Below are positions 50,561-59,935 of a stretch of DNA of 64,000 nucleotides, in pieces; the first letter of the stretch is position 1; the number at the start of each line of letters is the position of its first letter. The notes under the pieces were generated by a model, which did no database searches, was not told the origin of the DNA, and worked only from the letters and a program-made list of their open reading frames with translations. Source of the stretch: Polynucleobacter ibericus (lineage in GTDB: Bacteria; Pseudomonadota; Gammaproteobacteria; Burkholderiales; Burkholderiaceae); assembly GCF_018687955.1 (NCBI RefSeq), contig NZ_CP061309.1, positions 863,564 to 927,563 on the forward strand, given 5' to 3'. Both the position numbers and the translations under genes were made by a program.

Positions 50561-50606
50561 GTCATTAAATAAGAAGTTGGCTCAATTGGAGTCTATTGGC
50601 ATGAAA

Positions 50607-51122
50607 TTAAGAGGTTTGATTATTATTTTTAACAGGGTCGGTAAAGGTGCAGATCAAAAGACTATATAAAGCTGCTCCAGATATAGCCACAGCGAAAAGG
50701 CCCGAAAAAGAGATCAAGATCGGCAACATACGCCATTGCGAGCTAAGAACGTAAATGGGGTCATTGTGATCAAGGTTTGTGTACATCTCACCAGCAAAAT
50801 AAAAGGTGTTTAGGATGCTCGAGTACACCTCAACACTAACCATCGCATAGGTCCAAATGAAAATATCAATGAGGTGGCTAAAAAGGATTAGCAGCACTAC
50901 GGTGAAATAGACTAGGCCATCAATCTTCTTATTTCTAAAGTTGCTATATCTTTTATTAAAGGCATGAAAGCAGCTCATGATGATCAGAATTAAGACGCCA
51001 TGAACAAGCACAACCAACACGGCAATAAAACTCATCAGCCTGATTCCAAAATTAGTCAGGCTGCCTGTAATTTCACTCAGGATGTAATAGACGTTGGGTA
51101 GGGAGTTAAGGAAGTCTGGCAT
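50607..51122 (-). CDS. Channel paralogue with a lost selectivity filter
   Basis: 171 residues from the ATG chosen here; a TTG at 51158 would add 12 residues, and neither has a good ribosome-binding site. It aligns along its length with the channel gene downstream: VHGVLILII..CFHAFN, FSHLIDIFIWTYA, FYFAGEMYT, then WRMLPILISFSGLFAVAISGAALYSL. Between FYFAGEMYT and WR the paralogue has the TVGYGN filter; this protein has NLDHND plus two extra residues. The pore would not select K+ in the usual way, so it may be a regulatory or non-conducting partner. Confidence 0.78.
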   Translation of the reverse strand: MPDFLNSLPNVYYILSEITGSLTNFGIRLMSFIAVLVVLVHGVLILIIMSCFHAFNKRYSNFRNKKIDGLVYFTVVLLILFSHLIDIFIWTYAMVSVEVYSSILNTFYFAGEMYTNLDHNDPIYVLSSQWRMLPILISFSGLFAVAISGAALYSLLICTFTDPVKNNNQTS

Positions 51123-51201
51123 AAGCGAATTTGTATTGATGTTTAATGAGTGACTCAAATATCTTATTTGACATAATAATGATTATACGCAGATAGAGAT
51201 A

Positions 51202-51897
51202 TTAAGGTTTCGAGGTCTCAAGACTCTTTGGGCGGATATATTGTTGCTTATAAAGCCTTTGCCAACGTGAACTTAAGCCCTCTGCAATCCATGGTTTCTC
51301 ATAAATATAAGCAATATCAATAGCAGTAAAACCTTGATCATTCCGTAATTTGAGATCGGCGCCTTTATCCAGCAATAGCTTGATCAGCGTTTCATTGCCG
51401 CCTAAAACGGCCATCATTAACGGCGTTGTATTACTCGGACTCAAAGAATCAATAATTGCTCCGTTAGCAATGAGATATTGAGCAACCTCTAGCTGACCCT
51501 TTGAGCAAGCGTAATGTAATGGCGTCCAGCCTATATGGTTAATTTGCGCCTTATTTTGCACAACCAGCGTCTTAACCAGCCCTAAATCGCCTTCAATTGA
51601 GGCAATCATGAGGGGTGTCTCACCGAACTTATTGGATATATCTACATCAGTTGCCTTATTGGCGAGCAAATAAGAAATAACGGCATCTGACTTATCTCTA
51701 ATAGCTAGATTGAGCATTAGCTCACCCTTAGGATCAAGGATGTTAGGACTAACGCCCTGCGAAATGAGGGTTTTAATGGTTGAAACATCATTAAATTTAG
51801 CTGCTTTTGCGAACTCAGCAATTTGCACATCGGACTGTGCAAGTGCCGCTCCATTTAGAGTTAAAAAAATGGTAAATATATTAAATAACTTTCTCAT
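51202..51897 (-). CDS. Secreted ankyrin-repeat protein
   Basis: 231 residues. A signal peptide (about 1-20, ending ALAQ) is followed by five to six ankyrin repeats (for example GETPLMIASIEGDLGLVKTL, GWTPLHYACSKGQLEVAQYL, NTTPLMMAVLGGNETLIKLL), then a charged tail with Arg and Lys. Predicted periplasmic protein-binding scaffold. Its ATG overlaps the tatD stop (ATGA), so it is translationally coupled to tatD. The two channel genes follow on the same strand. The target is unknown. Confidence 0.87.
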   Translation of the reverse strand: MRKLFNIFTIFLTLNGAALAQSDVQIAEFAKAAKFNDVSTIKTLISQGVSPNILDPKGELMLNLAIRDKSDAVISYLLANKATDVDISNKFGETPLMIASIEGDLGLVKTLVVQNKAQINHIGWTPLHYACSKGQLEVAQYLIANGAIIDSLSPSNTTPLMMAVLGGNETLIKLLLDKGADLKLRNDQGFTAIDIAYIYEKPWIAEGLSSRWQRLYKQQYIRPKSLETSKP

Positions 51898-52685
51898 ATT
51901 ACGGATCTATCTATATGAAAACATTCATAAAAATTACTGGTAGTATGACTAGCCAGGTCCTCAAGAGGAACGCCTTTTAGGTCAGCTATAAATTCACCTA
52001 CCTTGGAAACCCATGCAGGCTCATTAATCTTGCCGCGATAAGGAATCGGAGCTAAGTAAGGCGAATCTGTCTCAATCAGCATGCGCTCCAAAGGCACCTG
52101 CTTGCAGGTTTCCTGAAGCTCCTTAGCACTCTTAAAGGTCACAATTCCGGAAAAGGAGATAAAAAATCCCATTTCCATGGCTGCTTTTGCAACTTCATAA
52201 GACTCAGTAAAGCAATGCATCACACCGCCAATTTGCTGAGCACCCTCCTCTTTAAGGATTTTGATGGTGTCATCAGAGGATGAGCGGGTGTGGATTATCA
52301 ATGGTTTCTTTGCAGCAATCGAAGCTCTAATATGGGTTCTAAAGCGCTCTCGTTGCCATTCCATGGACTCATAACTGCGATCCCCCATTCGATAGTAATC
52401 AAGCCCCGTCTCGCCAATAGCGACAATTTTGGGATGCTGTAGAGCGGTCTCAACTAAAAACTCTAGGGTTGGTTCGGGGGTGTCTTCATAATCAGGGTGA
52501 ACACCCACTGAAGCAAAGAGGTTGGGATGATTTTGCGCTAGCTTTAAGACATTTGGAAAGTCCGGCAAATCAACCGATACGCATAAAGCATGACTCACCT
52601 TGGCGGATTCCATGTTATTCAAGACCTCAGGTAGGCGGGCTTGAAATTCTGGGAAGTCTAGATGGCAATGGGAGTCTATAAACAT
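51894..52685 (-). CDS. tatD: TatD-family metal-dependent hydrolase
   Basis: Amidohydrolase-fold DNase/hydrolase of the YcfH type. The 263 residues have the metal ligands in DSHCHLDF, the Glu of GETGLDYY, His in IIHTRSS, His in MHCFTES and the Asp of IETDSPYL. Located after holB, the standard mltG-tmk-holB-tatD order. Confidence 0.95.
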   Translation of the reverse strand: MFIDSHCHLDFPEFQARLPEVLNNMESAKVSHALCVSVDLPDFPNVLKLAQNHPNLFASVGVHPDYEDTPEPTLEFLVETALQHPKIVAIGETGLDYYRMGDRSYESMEWQRERFRTHIRASIAAKKPLIIHTRSSSDDTIKILKEEGAQQIGGVMHCFTESYEVAKAAMEMGFFISFSGIVTFKSAKELQETCKQVPLERMLIETDSPYLAPIPYRGKINEPAWVSKVGEFIADLKGVPLEDLASHTTSNFYECFHIDRSVI

Positions 52686-52716
52686 GACTCGCTATTTTAG
52701 ACTGCCTAAGCTGTTT

Positions 52717-53838
52717 TTAGGCTTTAAAGATCTGCTGATATTGGGAAAGTAATGCCTCCAACTGAATTCTGTTGGCCAGGGGGTGGTTTTCATGACGGCG
52801 TGCTTGAACCAGGGACTTCCAAAATTGCAGCATTCTTTCAATATTCACCATTTTTGATAAGCCCTGAAGGGTCGCCAAATGCTTAGGGTAGTAACGTGGA
52901 ATGCCGCCCTGAGTTACTGACTGCAGATCCGAAGCCCAGCGCTGCATACTGGCTAATAAAAAGGAATATTGAGCTTTATGAGTTTTTTCAGCGGTATCGA
53001 GCCAATTGATTCTGATACCTTGGGCCATTGATTGCAGTAAGTAGCGAGATGCTTGAATTGAGATGCTTAATTCATCCTTATCATCTTTATTGTGTCTAGC
53101 AATCAGGGAATCAAGAACCAAAAACGGCGCCCCGCCCTGTTCATCATAGACGGTCTCAATGTCTGCATCACTCATTTTTAGACCGCTAATGTTGTTCAAT
53201 TGAGTTTTCAGCCAAGCCAATCCCTGCGCTCGATCAGGTCGAGGTGCAGTCAATAAGCGGCACCGTGAACGAATGGTTGGCAAAACACGATCAACTCGAT
53301 CGGCAAGCAATATAAAAATAGTATTTGCAGGTGGCTCCTCTAATGACTTCAGTAAAGTATTGGCGGAGTCTGAACGCAGCATTTCTAAGGGGTAAATCAA
53401 AATTACACGATTGCCGCCACGATGCGATCCAATGGAAAGATTTTCAATCGCATGACGAGTTTCTTCAATTGAAATATTTTTCTTTTCCTTTTTCTCGCTA
53501 GATTCACTGTCATCATCACGAGCTGCCTTACCCTTTTTCGGTGAGTCATCACCCTCATAATCGGCATGAGGTAAAAGTTTGCGATGGGTTTCAGGTACGA
53601 GTGGGATAAAGTCAGGATGATTGCCGGTATTGAACCAGTGACACGCCTCACATTGGTTGCATGGTTTTACAGCAGAGCTAGTATTTTCACAAAGAAGCGC
53701 CTTAGCAAGCTCGATAGAAAACGCAAACTTACCTATTCCAGACTGGCCATGCAACAAAATAGCATTGGGAAAGTTAGCAAGGTCTAGGCCTTCCCATAGA
53801 GGCTCAAGCCATGGCGCTATAGAAGTTTCTTGAATCAC
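52717..53838 (-). CDS. holB: DNA polymerase III delta' subunit
   Basis: Clamp-loader stator subunit. The 373 residues have a modified P-loop (HGQSGIGKF), the zinc-binding cysteines (CNQCEACHW plus an upstream Cys), the SRCR motif and a C-terminal collar domain. A Lys/Glu/Asp-rich insertion (about 95-120) lies between the zinc region and helix 4. The start codon is GTG, placed directly after the tmk stop. Confidence 0.93.
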   Translation of the reverse strand: MIQETSIAPWLEPLWEGLDLANFPNAILLHGQSGIGKFAFSIELAKALLCENTSSAVKPCNQCEACHWFNTGNHPDFIPLVPETHRKLLPHADYEGDDSPKKGKAARDDDSESSEKKEKKNISIEETRHAIENLSIGSHRGGNRVILIYPLEMLRSDSANTLLKSLEEPPANTIFILLADRVDRVLPTIRSRCRLLTAPRPDRAQGLAWLKTQLNNISGLKMSDADIETVYDEQGGAPFLVLDSLIARHNKDDKDELSISIQASRYLLQSMAQGIRINWLDTAEKTHKAQYSFLLASMQRWASDLQSVTQGGIPRYYPKHLATLQGLSKMVNIERMLQFWKSLVQARRHENHPLANRIQLEALLSQYQQIFKA

Positions 53839-54477
53839 TTACAGTGCGATCTGAATCAGTTTCAGCCCTTCCCAGATGCGCTCTGGGGTTTGGGTTGCAT
53901 CTACTAAGTGGAAGCGTTTGGGATCAGCTTTAGCTCGACGCAAGTATTCTTGCCGAACTCTTTCGAAAAAGTTCAAATCCATCTGTTCAAATTTATCTGG
54001 CGCACGAACTTTTGAGCGGCGAGACTCTGCAATCTCACCAGGTAAGTCAAACAAGATTGTTAAGTTAGGCTGCAGGATTGAGTGATCAGCGCGACCTTGA
54101 ACCCAACGCTCCAAATCATTTAACTTGCTCAAACTCAAGCCACGCCCCCCGCCTTGATAGGCAAAACTGGCATCCGTAAAGCGATCAGAGATCACTATCT
54201 TGCCTGCCAAAAGTGCTGGTTCGATTACTTGAGCAATATGTTCTCGCCGTGCCGCAAACATTAATAACGCTTCTGTCTCTAAATTCATGGGCGCATCTAA
54301 TAGTAGATTGCGCAGTTGCTCACCAAGAACTGTACCTCCAGGCTCTCGAGTCAAGACTACTTCCGTATTGGGATAGCGTTCTTGCATGAGATTTCGGAAT
54401 GCATCTACGTGTGTACTCTTACCTGCGCCATCGATACCTTCGAAGCTGATGAAATATCCGTTGTGTGCTGATGTCAT
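53839..54477 (-). CDS. tmk: Thymidylate kinase
   Basis: Phosphorylates dTMP to dTDP. 212 residues with the P-loop [10 protein letters not shown] (about 11-20), the DR(Y/F) motif ([18 protein letters not shown]) and a LID region with Arg residues. The stop is immediately followed by the holB GTG, indicating tight translational coupling. Confidence 0.96.
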   Translation of the reverse strand: MTSAHNGYFISFEGIDGAGKSTHVDAFRNLMQERYPNTEVVLTREPGGTVLGEQLRNLLLDAPMNLETEALLMFAARREHIAQVIEPALLAGKIVISDRFTDASFAYQGGGRGLSLSKLNDLERWVQGRADHSILQPNLTILFDLPGEIAESRRSKVRAPDKFEQMDLNFFERVRQEYLRRAKADPKRFHLVDATQTPERIWEGLKLIQIAL

Positions 54478-54489
54478 ATAAAAATGAAT

Positions 54490-55563
54490 TTAGTTGGCGC
54501 TATTCTTAGGGGCAATCTTGCGTTGATATCGATCTACTGCTGTCTCATGCTCTTTTAAACTTTGAGAAAAATGACTACTTCCATCTCCTTTAGCTACAAA
54601 GAATAAAGCATTACTTTTGGCGGGATGCGCGGCAGCCAAAATAGACTCTTTACTTGGCATTGCTATAGGGCTAGGGGGTAATCCTTTATGCATATAGGTA
54701 TTGTAGGCAGTGTCTTTACGTAAATCTGCTTTACGCAAGTTGCCATCAAATTTAGGCCCTATCCCATAAATAACCGTAGGATCGGTTTGAAGTGGCATTC
54801 CTTTATTCAGGCGGTTAATAAATACAGACGCTACCAGATCCCGATCACTTGACCGCCCTGTCTCTTTCTCAATTATCGAGCCCAGTATTAATAACTCATA
54901 GGGAGTTTTTAATGGGAGTGCTGCCTCCTTTTGATCCCATACTTGCGTTAATTGCTTTTGCATTGCTTGCGCAGCTCTACGATATATATTGACATCGGGC
55001 TCATCCGGATCAAATACATACGTATCCGGGAGGAAAATGCCTTCATCACTCGGATAGCTAAGATTCAGGGCCTGCAGTAACTCTTTGCTACTCATGCCCT
55101 TGGTTTGGTGGATCAGGGAGGGATGAGTATCAAACATTTTCCGCACTTGCCAAATAGTCATTCCCGGAATAATTGCAATACTTTCTCTTACGCGATCACC
55201 ACGCGCAATTTGAAGCAAAATCTTTCCAAGGCTCGCCCCGCTTGGAAGCAGGTAAGTACCCGGCTTTAATTTGGATCCAATCAATAAACTTCTAGCGGCT
55301 ACTTGTAGGACAAAGGAATTAACCGATATGCCTTGATCGCTTAGTTGATTAGCAATGCTTGATAGACTGGATTGGGGATTAATCTTGGCTTTGTATTGGT
55401 CTGCATTGTCAACATTAGACTGACTGGGAACCACTGGATATAGAAAAATACCAGCATAAAACGCACCTAAGGCGAATACAAAAACGATAAGCCAATACTT
55501 CAGACCTCGATCTTTAGACTTTTTCCTTGAAAACAGTGACCTGCTCTGAATTTTTCTGCTCAT
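54490..55563 (-). CDS. mltG: Endolytic transglycosylase MltG
   Basis: Cleaves nascent peptidoglycan glycan strands and sets their length. The 357 residues have a positively charged cytoplasmic head, one transmembrane helix (about 22-44), a LysM-like segment, and the YceG catalytic domain with the catalytic Glu232 in SIIEKETG and the QTDPTVIYG motif. Begins the mltG-tmk-holB-tatD-ankyrin series. Its ATG is 20 bp from that of the divergent ygfZ. Confidence 0.95.
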   Translation of the reverse strand: MSRKIQSRSLFSRKKSKDRGLKYWLIVFVFALGAFYAGIFLYPVVPSQSNVDNADQYKAKINPQSSLSSIANQLSDQGISVNSFVLQVAARSLLIGSKLKPGTYLLPSGASLGKILLQIARGDRVRESIAIIPGMTIWQVRKMFDTHPSLIHQTKGMSSKELLQALNLSYPSDEGIFLPDTYVFDPDEPDVNIYRRAAQAMQKQLTQVWDQKEAALPLKTPYELLILGSIIEKETGRSSDRDLVASVFINRLNKGMPLQTDPTVIYGIGPKFDGNLRKADLRKDTAYNTYMHKGLPPSPIAMPSKESILAAAHPAKSNALFFVAKGDGSSHFSQSLKEHETAVDRYQRKIAPKNSAN

Positions 55564-55583
55564 CAGGCTATGATAAAAGGGTC

Positions 55584-56591
55584 ATGACAAATACTTCTCA
55601 AATTCAGAAAAATTGGCTGAATAACCCTTCCTCCCTTCCCTGCAATTTGTCGCAATGGGGCTTAATTCTGGTCGAGGGGCCTGACGCTGCCAGCTTTTTA
55701 CAAAACCAAGTAACAAATTCTGTCCTTGGGCTAAAACGTACCTTTCCTGGGGCTATGGCACAGGGCTTTTCTGCGGCTAGGTTGATAGGCTATTGCAGCC
55801 CTAAAGGTAGGCTTTTGGCCAGTGCTTGGATTGGCCTATTTCCTAGTGACGAGAAAGCTGAAGATCGCTTTGCTCTATTTATCTCCAAGGATATCGCTGC
55901 CTCTACTGCCAAGCGTTTGTCCATGTATGTGTTGCGCTCCAAAGCTAAAGTTATTGATCTTTCGGCGGAGTGGACTGTTTCTGCTTTGTATGGCTCGGAT
56001 CAACAGATTTCTAATTACAAGTTAGATAACAGCTACATTTCATTGCGCATGCCAGATGTTTTAGTGAACGATCAATCTATTGCTCGTCTATTAATAGCAT
56101 CCCCTGGTAATAATGCTTTCAACACGGATGATTCTAAGGATTCATTTGACGCCTGGAATGAGCTCGAGGTTCTGAGTGCTATTCCACGCATTGTTCAGGC
56201 AACACAAGAACAGTTTGTGCCGCAAATGATTAATTTCGAGTCTGTTGCTGGTGTTGATTTTAAAAAAGGCTGTTACCCGGGGCAAGAAATCGTTGCCCGC
56301 AGCCAATATCGTGGAGCCATTAAGAGACGCCTTCATCTTGCCCACTTCAATAACGATGGCCTGAATATTAGCGAAGCCATGCCCGGAGCGGAACTTTTCC
56401 ACTCAAAAGATCCAAGCCAGCCTGCTGGAATGGTGGTTTTATCGGCACTCAATCCTGGCGCCCCAGAACAAATTGATCTGCAAGTCGAGTGCAAACTTGA
56501 GGCGCTTTTAGATGGTGAAATTCATCTTGGTAGCACTGAAGGACCTGTGTTAAAAATAGACCCATTGCCTTACCCATTAATAGAAATTTAA
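55584..56591 (+). CDS. ygfZ: tRNA-modifying/iron-sulphur repair protein YgfZ
   Basis: Folate-binding protein (GcvT-like fold) that supports MiaB and other Fe-S enzymes. 335 residues with the signature KKGCYPGQE (227-235, Cys230). AAAGGG lies 4-9 nt before the chosen ATG. The frame is open upstream to 55527 but would overlap mltG, and no conserved residues are there. Confidence 0.92.
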   Translation: MTNTSQIQKNWLNNPSSLPCNLSQWGLILVEGPDAASFLQNQVTNSVLGLKRTFPGAMAQGFSAARLIGYCSPKGRLLASAWIGLFPSDEKAEDRFALFISKDIAASTAKRLSMYVLRSKAKVIDLSAEWTVSALYGSDQQISNYKLDNSYISLRMPDVLVNDQSIARLLIASPGNNAFNTDDSKDSFDAWNELEVLSAIPRIVQATQEQFVPQMINFESVAGVDFKKGCYPGQEIVARSQYRGAIKRRLHLAHFNNDGLNISEAMPGAELFHSKDPSQPAGMVVLSALNPGAPEQIDLQVECKLEALLDGEIHLGSTEGPVLKIDPLPYPLIEI

Positions 56592-56598
56592 TTTTTTT

Positions 56599-57456
56599 AT
56601 GTGCCTTGTTCTTTTCGCCTGGAATTCTCACCCAGATTACTCTTTAGTAGTAGCAGCGAATCGTGACGAATTTTATGAGAGAGATACCGAAGGTGTTTCA
56701 TGGTGGCCTGAACATCCTCATGTATTAGCAGGTAGAGATCGGGCTGATGTATTGGGTAGTCCTGGCACATGGCTTGGATTTACTAAGACGGGAAAATTTG
56801 CAGCCTTAACTAATGTTAGGGCCCCAAGTGAAAAAAATCCGGATTCTAGAACTCGAGGTGAGCTTTCTTTATCCTATCTCACCAGCAAAGATAGGCCTGC
56901 CCAATTTATTCAAGATAACGCAAAACGTTTTCAGCAATACAACGGCTTTAATCTTTTGATGGCAGATCTGAGCAATCCTGAAAATGCTGAAATGCACTGG
57001 GTAAGCAACCGCATGATGATGGGTCAAAATATCCGTCCGCGTAAGATTTTTCCACAGCAAGCCCTAGAGCCTGGAGTATATGGACTATCCAATGCCATGC
57101 TGGACACTCCATGGCCTAAAGTGAACCATCGCATTGCTGCATTTGCGCAAACTCTAGCTATGGATCAAGGTCAGCTCAAGAATGCAGATCAGTACTTAAA
57201 ACTATTGGCTGATACGCATCATGCCAGCGATAACGAGCTTCCTAATACTGGGGTGAGCAAAGAATGGGAAAAAGCCCTTTCACCTGCGTTTATTAAAACG
57301 GCTTCCTATGGAACGCGCTCAAGCACGATTTTGAGAGTGCGTAAGGATGGACAGTTTGAACTAGTGGAGCGCCGCTTTGATGCTTCTGGGGCTATAGGTC
57401 ACGACGTTGTAACAGGCGTACTGAGTTCGGCTTCTGACTCCAATTTATCTGTTTAG
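56599..57456 (+). CDS. NRDE/TANGO2-family protein
   Basis: 285 residues. It starts MCLVLFAW with a Cys at position 2 that could become an N-terminal nucleophile after Met removal, followed by the family motif ANRDEFYER, the SWWP motif, GTWLGF and LTNVR. Family members (TANGO2) are linked to haem movement in eukaryotes; the bacterial role is unclear. It follows ygfZ by 7 nt, with no clear ribosome-binding site, only T-rich sequence. The stop codon overlaps that of the convergent thioesterase gene. Confidence 0.85.
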   Translation: MCLVLFAWNSHPDYSLVVAANRDEFYERDTEGVSWWPEHPHVLAGRDRADVLGSPGTWLGFTKTGKFAALTNVRAPSEKNPDSRTRGELSLSYLTSKDRPAQFIQDNAKRFQQYNGFNLLMADLSNPENAEMHWVSNRMMMGQNIRPRKIFPQQALEPGVYGLSNAMLDTPWPKVNHRIAAFAQTLAMDQGQLKNADQYLKLLADTHHASDNELPNTGVSKEWEKALSPAFIKTASYGTRSSTILRVRKDGQFELVERRFDASGAIGHDVVTGVLSSASDSNLSV

Positions 57457-57941
57457 TCTTGCTCAGAACGACCATCGTCGTTCACAACGCGTTCACCATC
57501 TGCATTACGCGCAGCTAAACGCTTAATGTATTTAAAGGTACCGGTAGCCATACAGCAAATTTCACCCTGATCGTTGTATAGCTTGGCTTCACAAAAGGCC
57601 ATTGTTGCCGTTCTACGCACCGTGTCTGCTTTTACCCTAAGAACACCGGTTGCGGCTTGCATAAAGTTATTTTTCATTTCAATGGTGACAACACTGCGAT
57701 CACTGGGATCGCCTGATCGCGCAGCAACTGCCATAGCAACGTCCATCAGAGTCAACAGAACCCCACCATGAGCTACTTCCCAGGTATTGTTATGCTCGGG
57801 TTTGAGGGCAAGCAAAATCTCGCCTTTACCCATTTCGGCGCTTAAGCATCGAACACCAAGAAGCTTTAAAAAGGGAACGTTTAGCTCTTCGCCTAAATTG
57901 GCAAGCTGGGTCTGCGGATTAATTTGGACTTGTTTGTTCAT
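57453..57941 (-). CDS. PaaI-type hotdog thioesterase
   Basis: 162 residues, single hotdog domain. The EHNNTWEVAHGGVLLTLMDVAMAVAA segment (HGG and the acidic Asp) and SVVTIEMKNNFMQAATG match PaaI/YigI thioesterases that release acyl or aryl-acyl groups from CoA. The substrate cannot be assigned. Divergent from selO, with a 53-bp gap for both promoters. Confidence 0.85.
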   Translation of the reverse strand: MNKQVQINPQTQLANLGEELNVPFLKLLGVRCLSAEMGKGEILLALKPEHNNTWEVAHGGVLLTLMDVAMAVAARSGDPSDRSVVTIEMKNNFMQAATGVLRVKADTVRRTATMAFCEAKLYNDQGEICCMATGTFKYIKRLAARNADGERVVNDDGRSEQD

Positions 57942-57994
57942 GGGTTAATTTTAGAGGCATGTACGCGATTTAGGAAATACTCCTAGAATAGCTT

Positions 57995-59461
57995 ATGGCC
58001 TTTACTTTAAGCGGCGATGACGTCTGTCAAGCAACCCTTCCGACCCCAATACCCGCACCCTACTGGGTTGCATTTTCCCCCTCATCTGCGAAGTTAGTGA
58101 ATATCCCTCTGGATGATTTCAGTCTCCCTATTGATCAAACCTGGCTTGAAGTTTTAGCGGGCAATCAGCTCAATACAAAAGATCATCAATTCTCTAATCC
58201 GATTTCAACTGCCTATAGCGGGCATCAATTTGGAGTGTGGGCAGGTCAACTGGGAGATGGTCGTGCGATATTGCTCGGAGATATAGCCGGGCAGGAACTG
58301 CAGCTTAAAGGTGCAGGTAAAACTCATTTCTCACGTATGGGTGATGGACGTGCAGTTCTTCGCTCCTCAATTAGGGAGTTCTTATGTAGCGAAGCAATGT
58401 ATGCACTAGGAATTCCGACAACCAGAGCGTTATCCATTGTTGGCTCTGATTTACCGGTAAGGCGTGAAACCATGGAGACGGCTGCCGTTTGCTCTCGCCT
58501 TGCGCCAAGCTTTATTCGGGTTGGTCACTTTGAGCATTTTGCTGCACTTCAAAATCATGAAAGACTTCAAGAGCTAGCCGATTCGCTTATCAAATTGCAT
58601 TACCCAGAGGCTCTGAATGCCGAAGACCCCTATTTGGATCTATTTAAAAGAATTTGCGAGCGTAACGCAAAATTAGTCGCACAGTGGCAGTCCGTTGGCT
58701 TTTGCCATGGTGTTCTCAATAGCGACAATATCAGCGTATTGGGATTAACAATTGACTATGGCCCTTTCGGATTTTTAGATCAATTTCAGATCGATCATAT
58801 TTGTAACCATAGTGATCAAGGCGGGCGCTATGCCTATCATCGCCAACCACAAATCATGCATTGGAATATGGCATGCCTAGCAAGTTCAATGATTCCCCTG
58901 CTGGAGTTGCGCTCCGATGAAAAACAAGCTCAAGAACAACTTCGATCAGCGTTGGAGACCTTTCCAGTAATTTACGCACAAGCATGGCAAGAACTATTTC
59001 GCAAGAAACTAGGATTTATCACTGCTCAAGAGGGTGACATACCCTTAATTGAACGCTTGTTGCAGGCCATGCATGACTCAAGAGTCGATTTCACAAGCTT
59101 CTTTCGCAGGCTTGGCGATTTGAAGGTTGATGAACCAATTGAGAAAAATTCATTACGCGATGACTTTATCGATCGAGAGCTAATTGATCGGTGGTTCGCT
59201 GACTATGCAGCGCGTTTACGGAGTGAGTCTAGTGATGATTCATTGCGGCAACAATTAATGAATCAAGTGAACCCAAAATATATTTTGAGAAATCATCTTG
59301 CTCAGATCGCTATAGAGAAAGCCCAGAAAAAAGATTTTTCTGAAGTCAGAAAACTCCTCAACATATTCAGCAGACCTTTTGATGAGCAGCCTGAACATGA
59401 GTCGTATGCATTGGCGCCGCCTCCAAATTTGCATGCTGTTGAAGTCAGTTGTTCCTCATAA
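57995..59461 (+). CDS. selO: Protein adenylyltransferase SelO (cysteine form)
   Basis: Pseudokinase-fold enzyme that transfers AMP to Ser, Thr or Tyr of proteins and is tied to redox stress. 488 residues, close to the 478 of E. coli YdiU. Visible are GQLGDGRA, QLKGAGKTHFSRMGDGRAVLRS-type nucleotide-binding stretch, the HGVLNSDNIS and LTIDYGPFGFLD motifs that hold the metal and catalytic Asp, and the C-terminal SCSS with Cys where eukaryotes use selenocysteine. msrB follows, another redox-repair gene. No good Shine-Dalgarno sequence. Confidence 0.93.
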   Translation: MAFTLSGDDVCQATLPTPIPAPYWVAFSPSSAKLVNIPLDDFSLPIDQTWLEVLAGNQLNTKDHQFSNPISTAYSGHQFGVWAGQLGDGRAILLGDIAGQELQLKGAGKTHFSRMGDGRAVLRSSIREFLCSEAMYALGIPTTRALSIVGSDLPVRRETMETAAVCSRLAPSFIRVGHFEHFAALQNHERLQELADSLIKLHYPEALNAEDPYLDLFKRICERNAKLVAQWQSVGFCHGVLNSDNISVLGLTIDYGPFGFLDQFQIDHICNHSDQGGRYAYHRQPQIMHWNMACLASSMIPLLELRSDEKQAQEQLRSALETFPVIYAQAWQELFRKKLGFITAQEGDIPLIERLLQAMHDSRVDFTSFFRRLGDLKVDEPIEKNSLRDDFIDRELIDRWFADYAARLRSESSDDSLRQQLMNQVNPKYILRNHLAQIAIEKAQKKDFSEVRKLLNIFSRPFDEQPEHESYALAPPPNLHAVEVSCSS

Positions 59462-59498
59462 TTTTGTGGCTGTATAAATTAGTTTATTGAGAGTAAAA

Positions 59499-59912
59499 AT
59501 GAAAAAAACAGATCAAGAATATAAAGAATCTTTAAGTGAAATTGAATATCGTGTCACACGAGAAGCTGCAACTGAGCGCCCTTTTACCGGAAAATATTGG
59601 GATCACTGGGATAAGGGACGCTACCAATGTGTTTGTTGCGGGACGCCCCTCTTTTTATCGGAGACCAAGTTTGATGCTGGATGTGGATGGCCCAGCTATA
59701 ACGCTCCAGAGATTGAGTCTTCCATCAAGGAAGTGAAAGATACGACCCACGGCATGATTCGGACTGAGGTTCGCTGTGCCAATTGTGATGCCCATTTGGG
59801 GCATGTATTTGAAGATGGCCCTATGCCAACTGGATTACGCTACTGCATTAACTCTGCATCCTTGAATTTTGAACCCAGTAGCAATGCCACCCCAACAAAA
59901 ACTGAGGAATAA
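59499..59912 (+). CDS. msrB: Peptide-methionine (R)-S-oxide reductase
   Basis: Repairs methionine-R-sulphoxide. 137 residues from the ATG that has GAGAG 6 nt before it. The zinc cysteines are C44, C47, C93 and C96; catalytic Cys116 lies in RYCINS; resolving Cys62 lies in GCGWPSY. Lies 37 nt after selO and is probably co-transcribed. Confidence 0.95.
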   Translation: MKKTDQEYKESLSEIEYRVTREAATERPFTGKYWDHWDKGRYQCVCCGTPLFLSETKFDAGCGWPSYNAPEIESSIKEVKDTTHGMIRTEVRCANCDAHLGHVFEDGPMPTGLRYCINSASLNFEPSSNATPTKTEE

Positions 59913-59935
59913 GCAAATAGCTGGATAATCCTTTT

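Noticed and set aside
57995-59461. Possible truncation or selenocysteine in SelO
   Set aside because: The length is normal, the frame is intact, and the C-terminus is SCSS with Cys, so it is the ordinary bacterial form.
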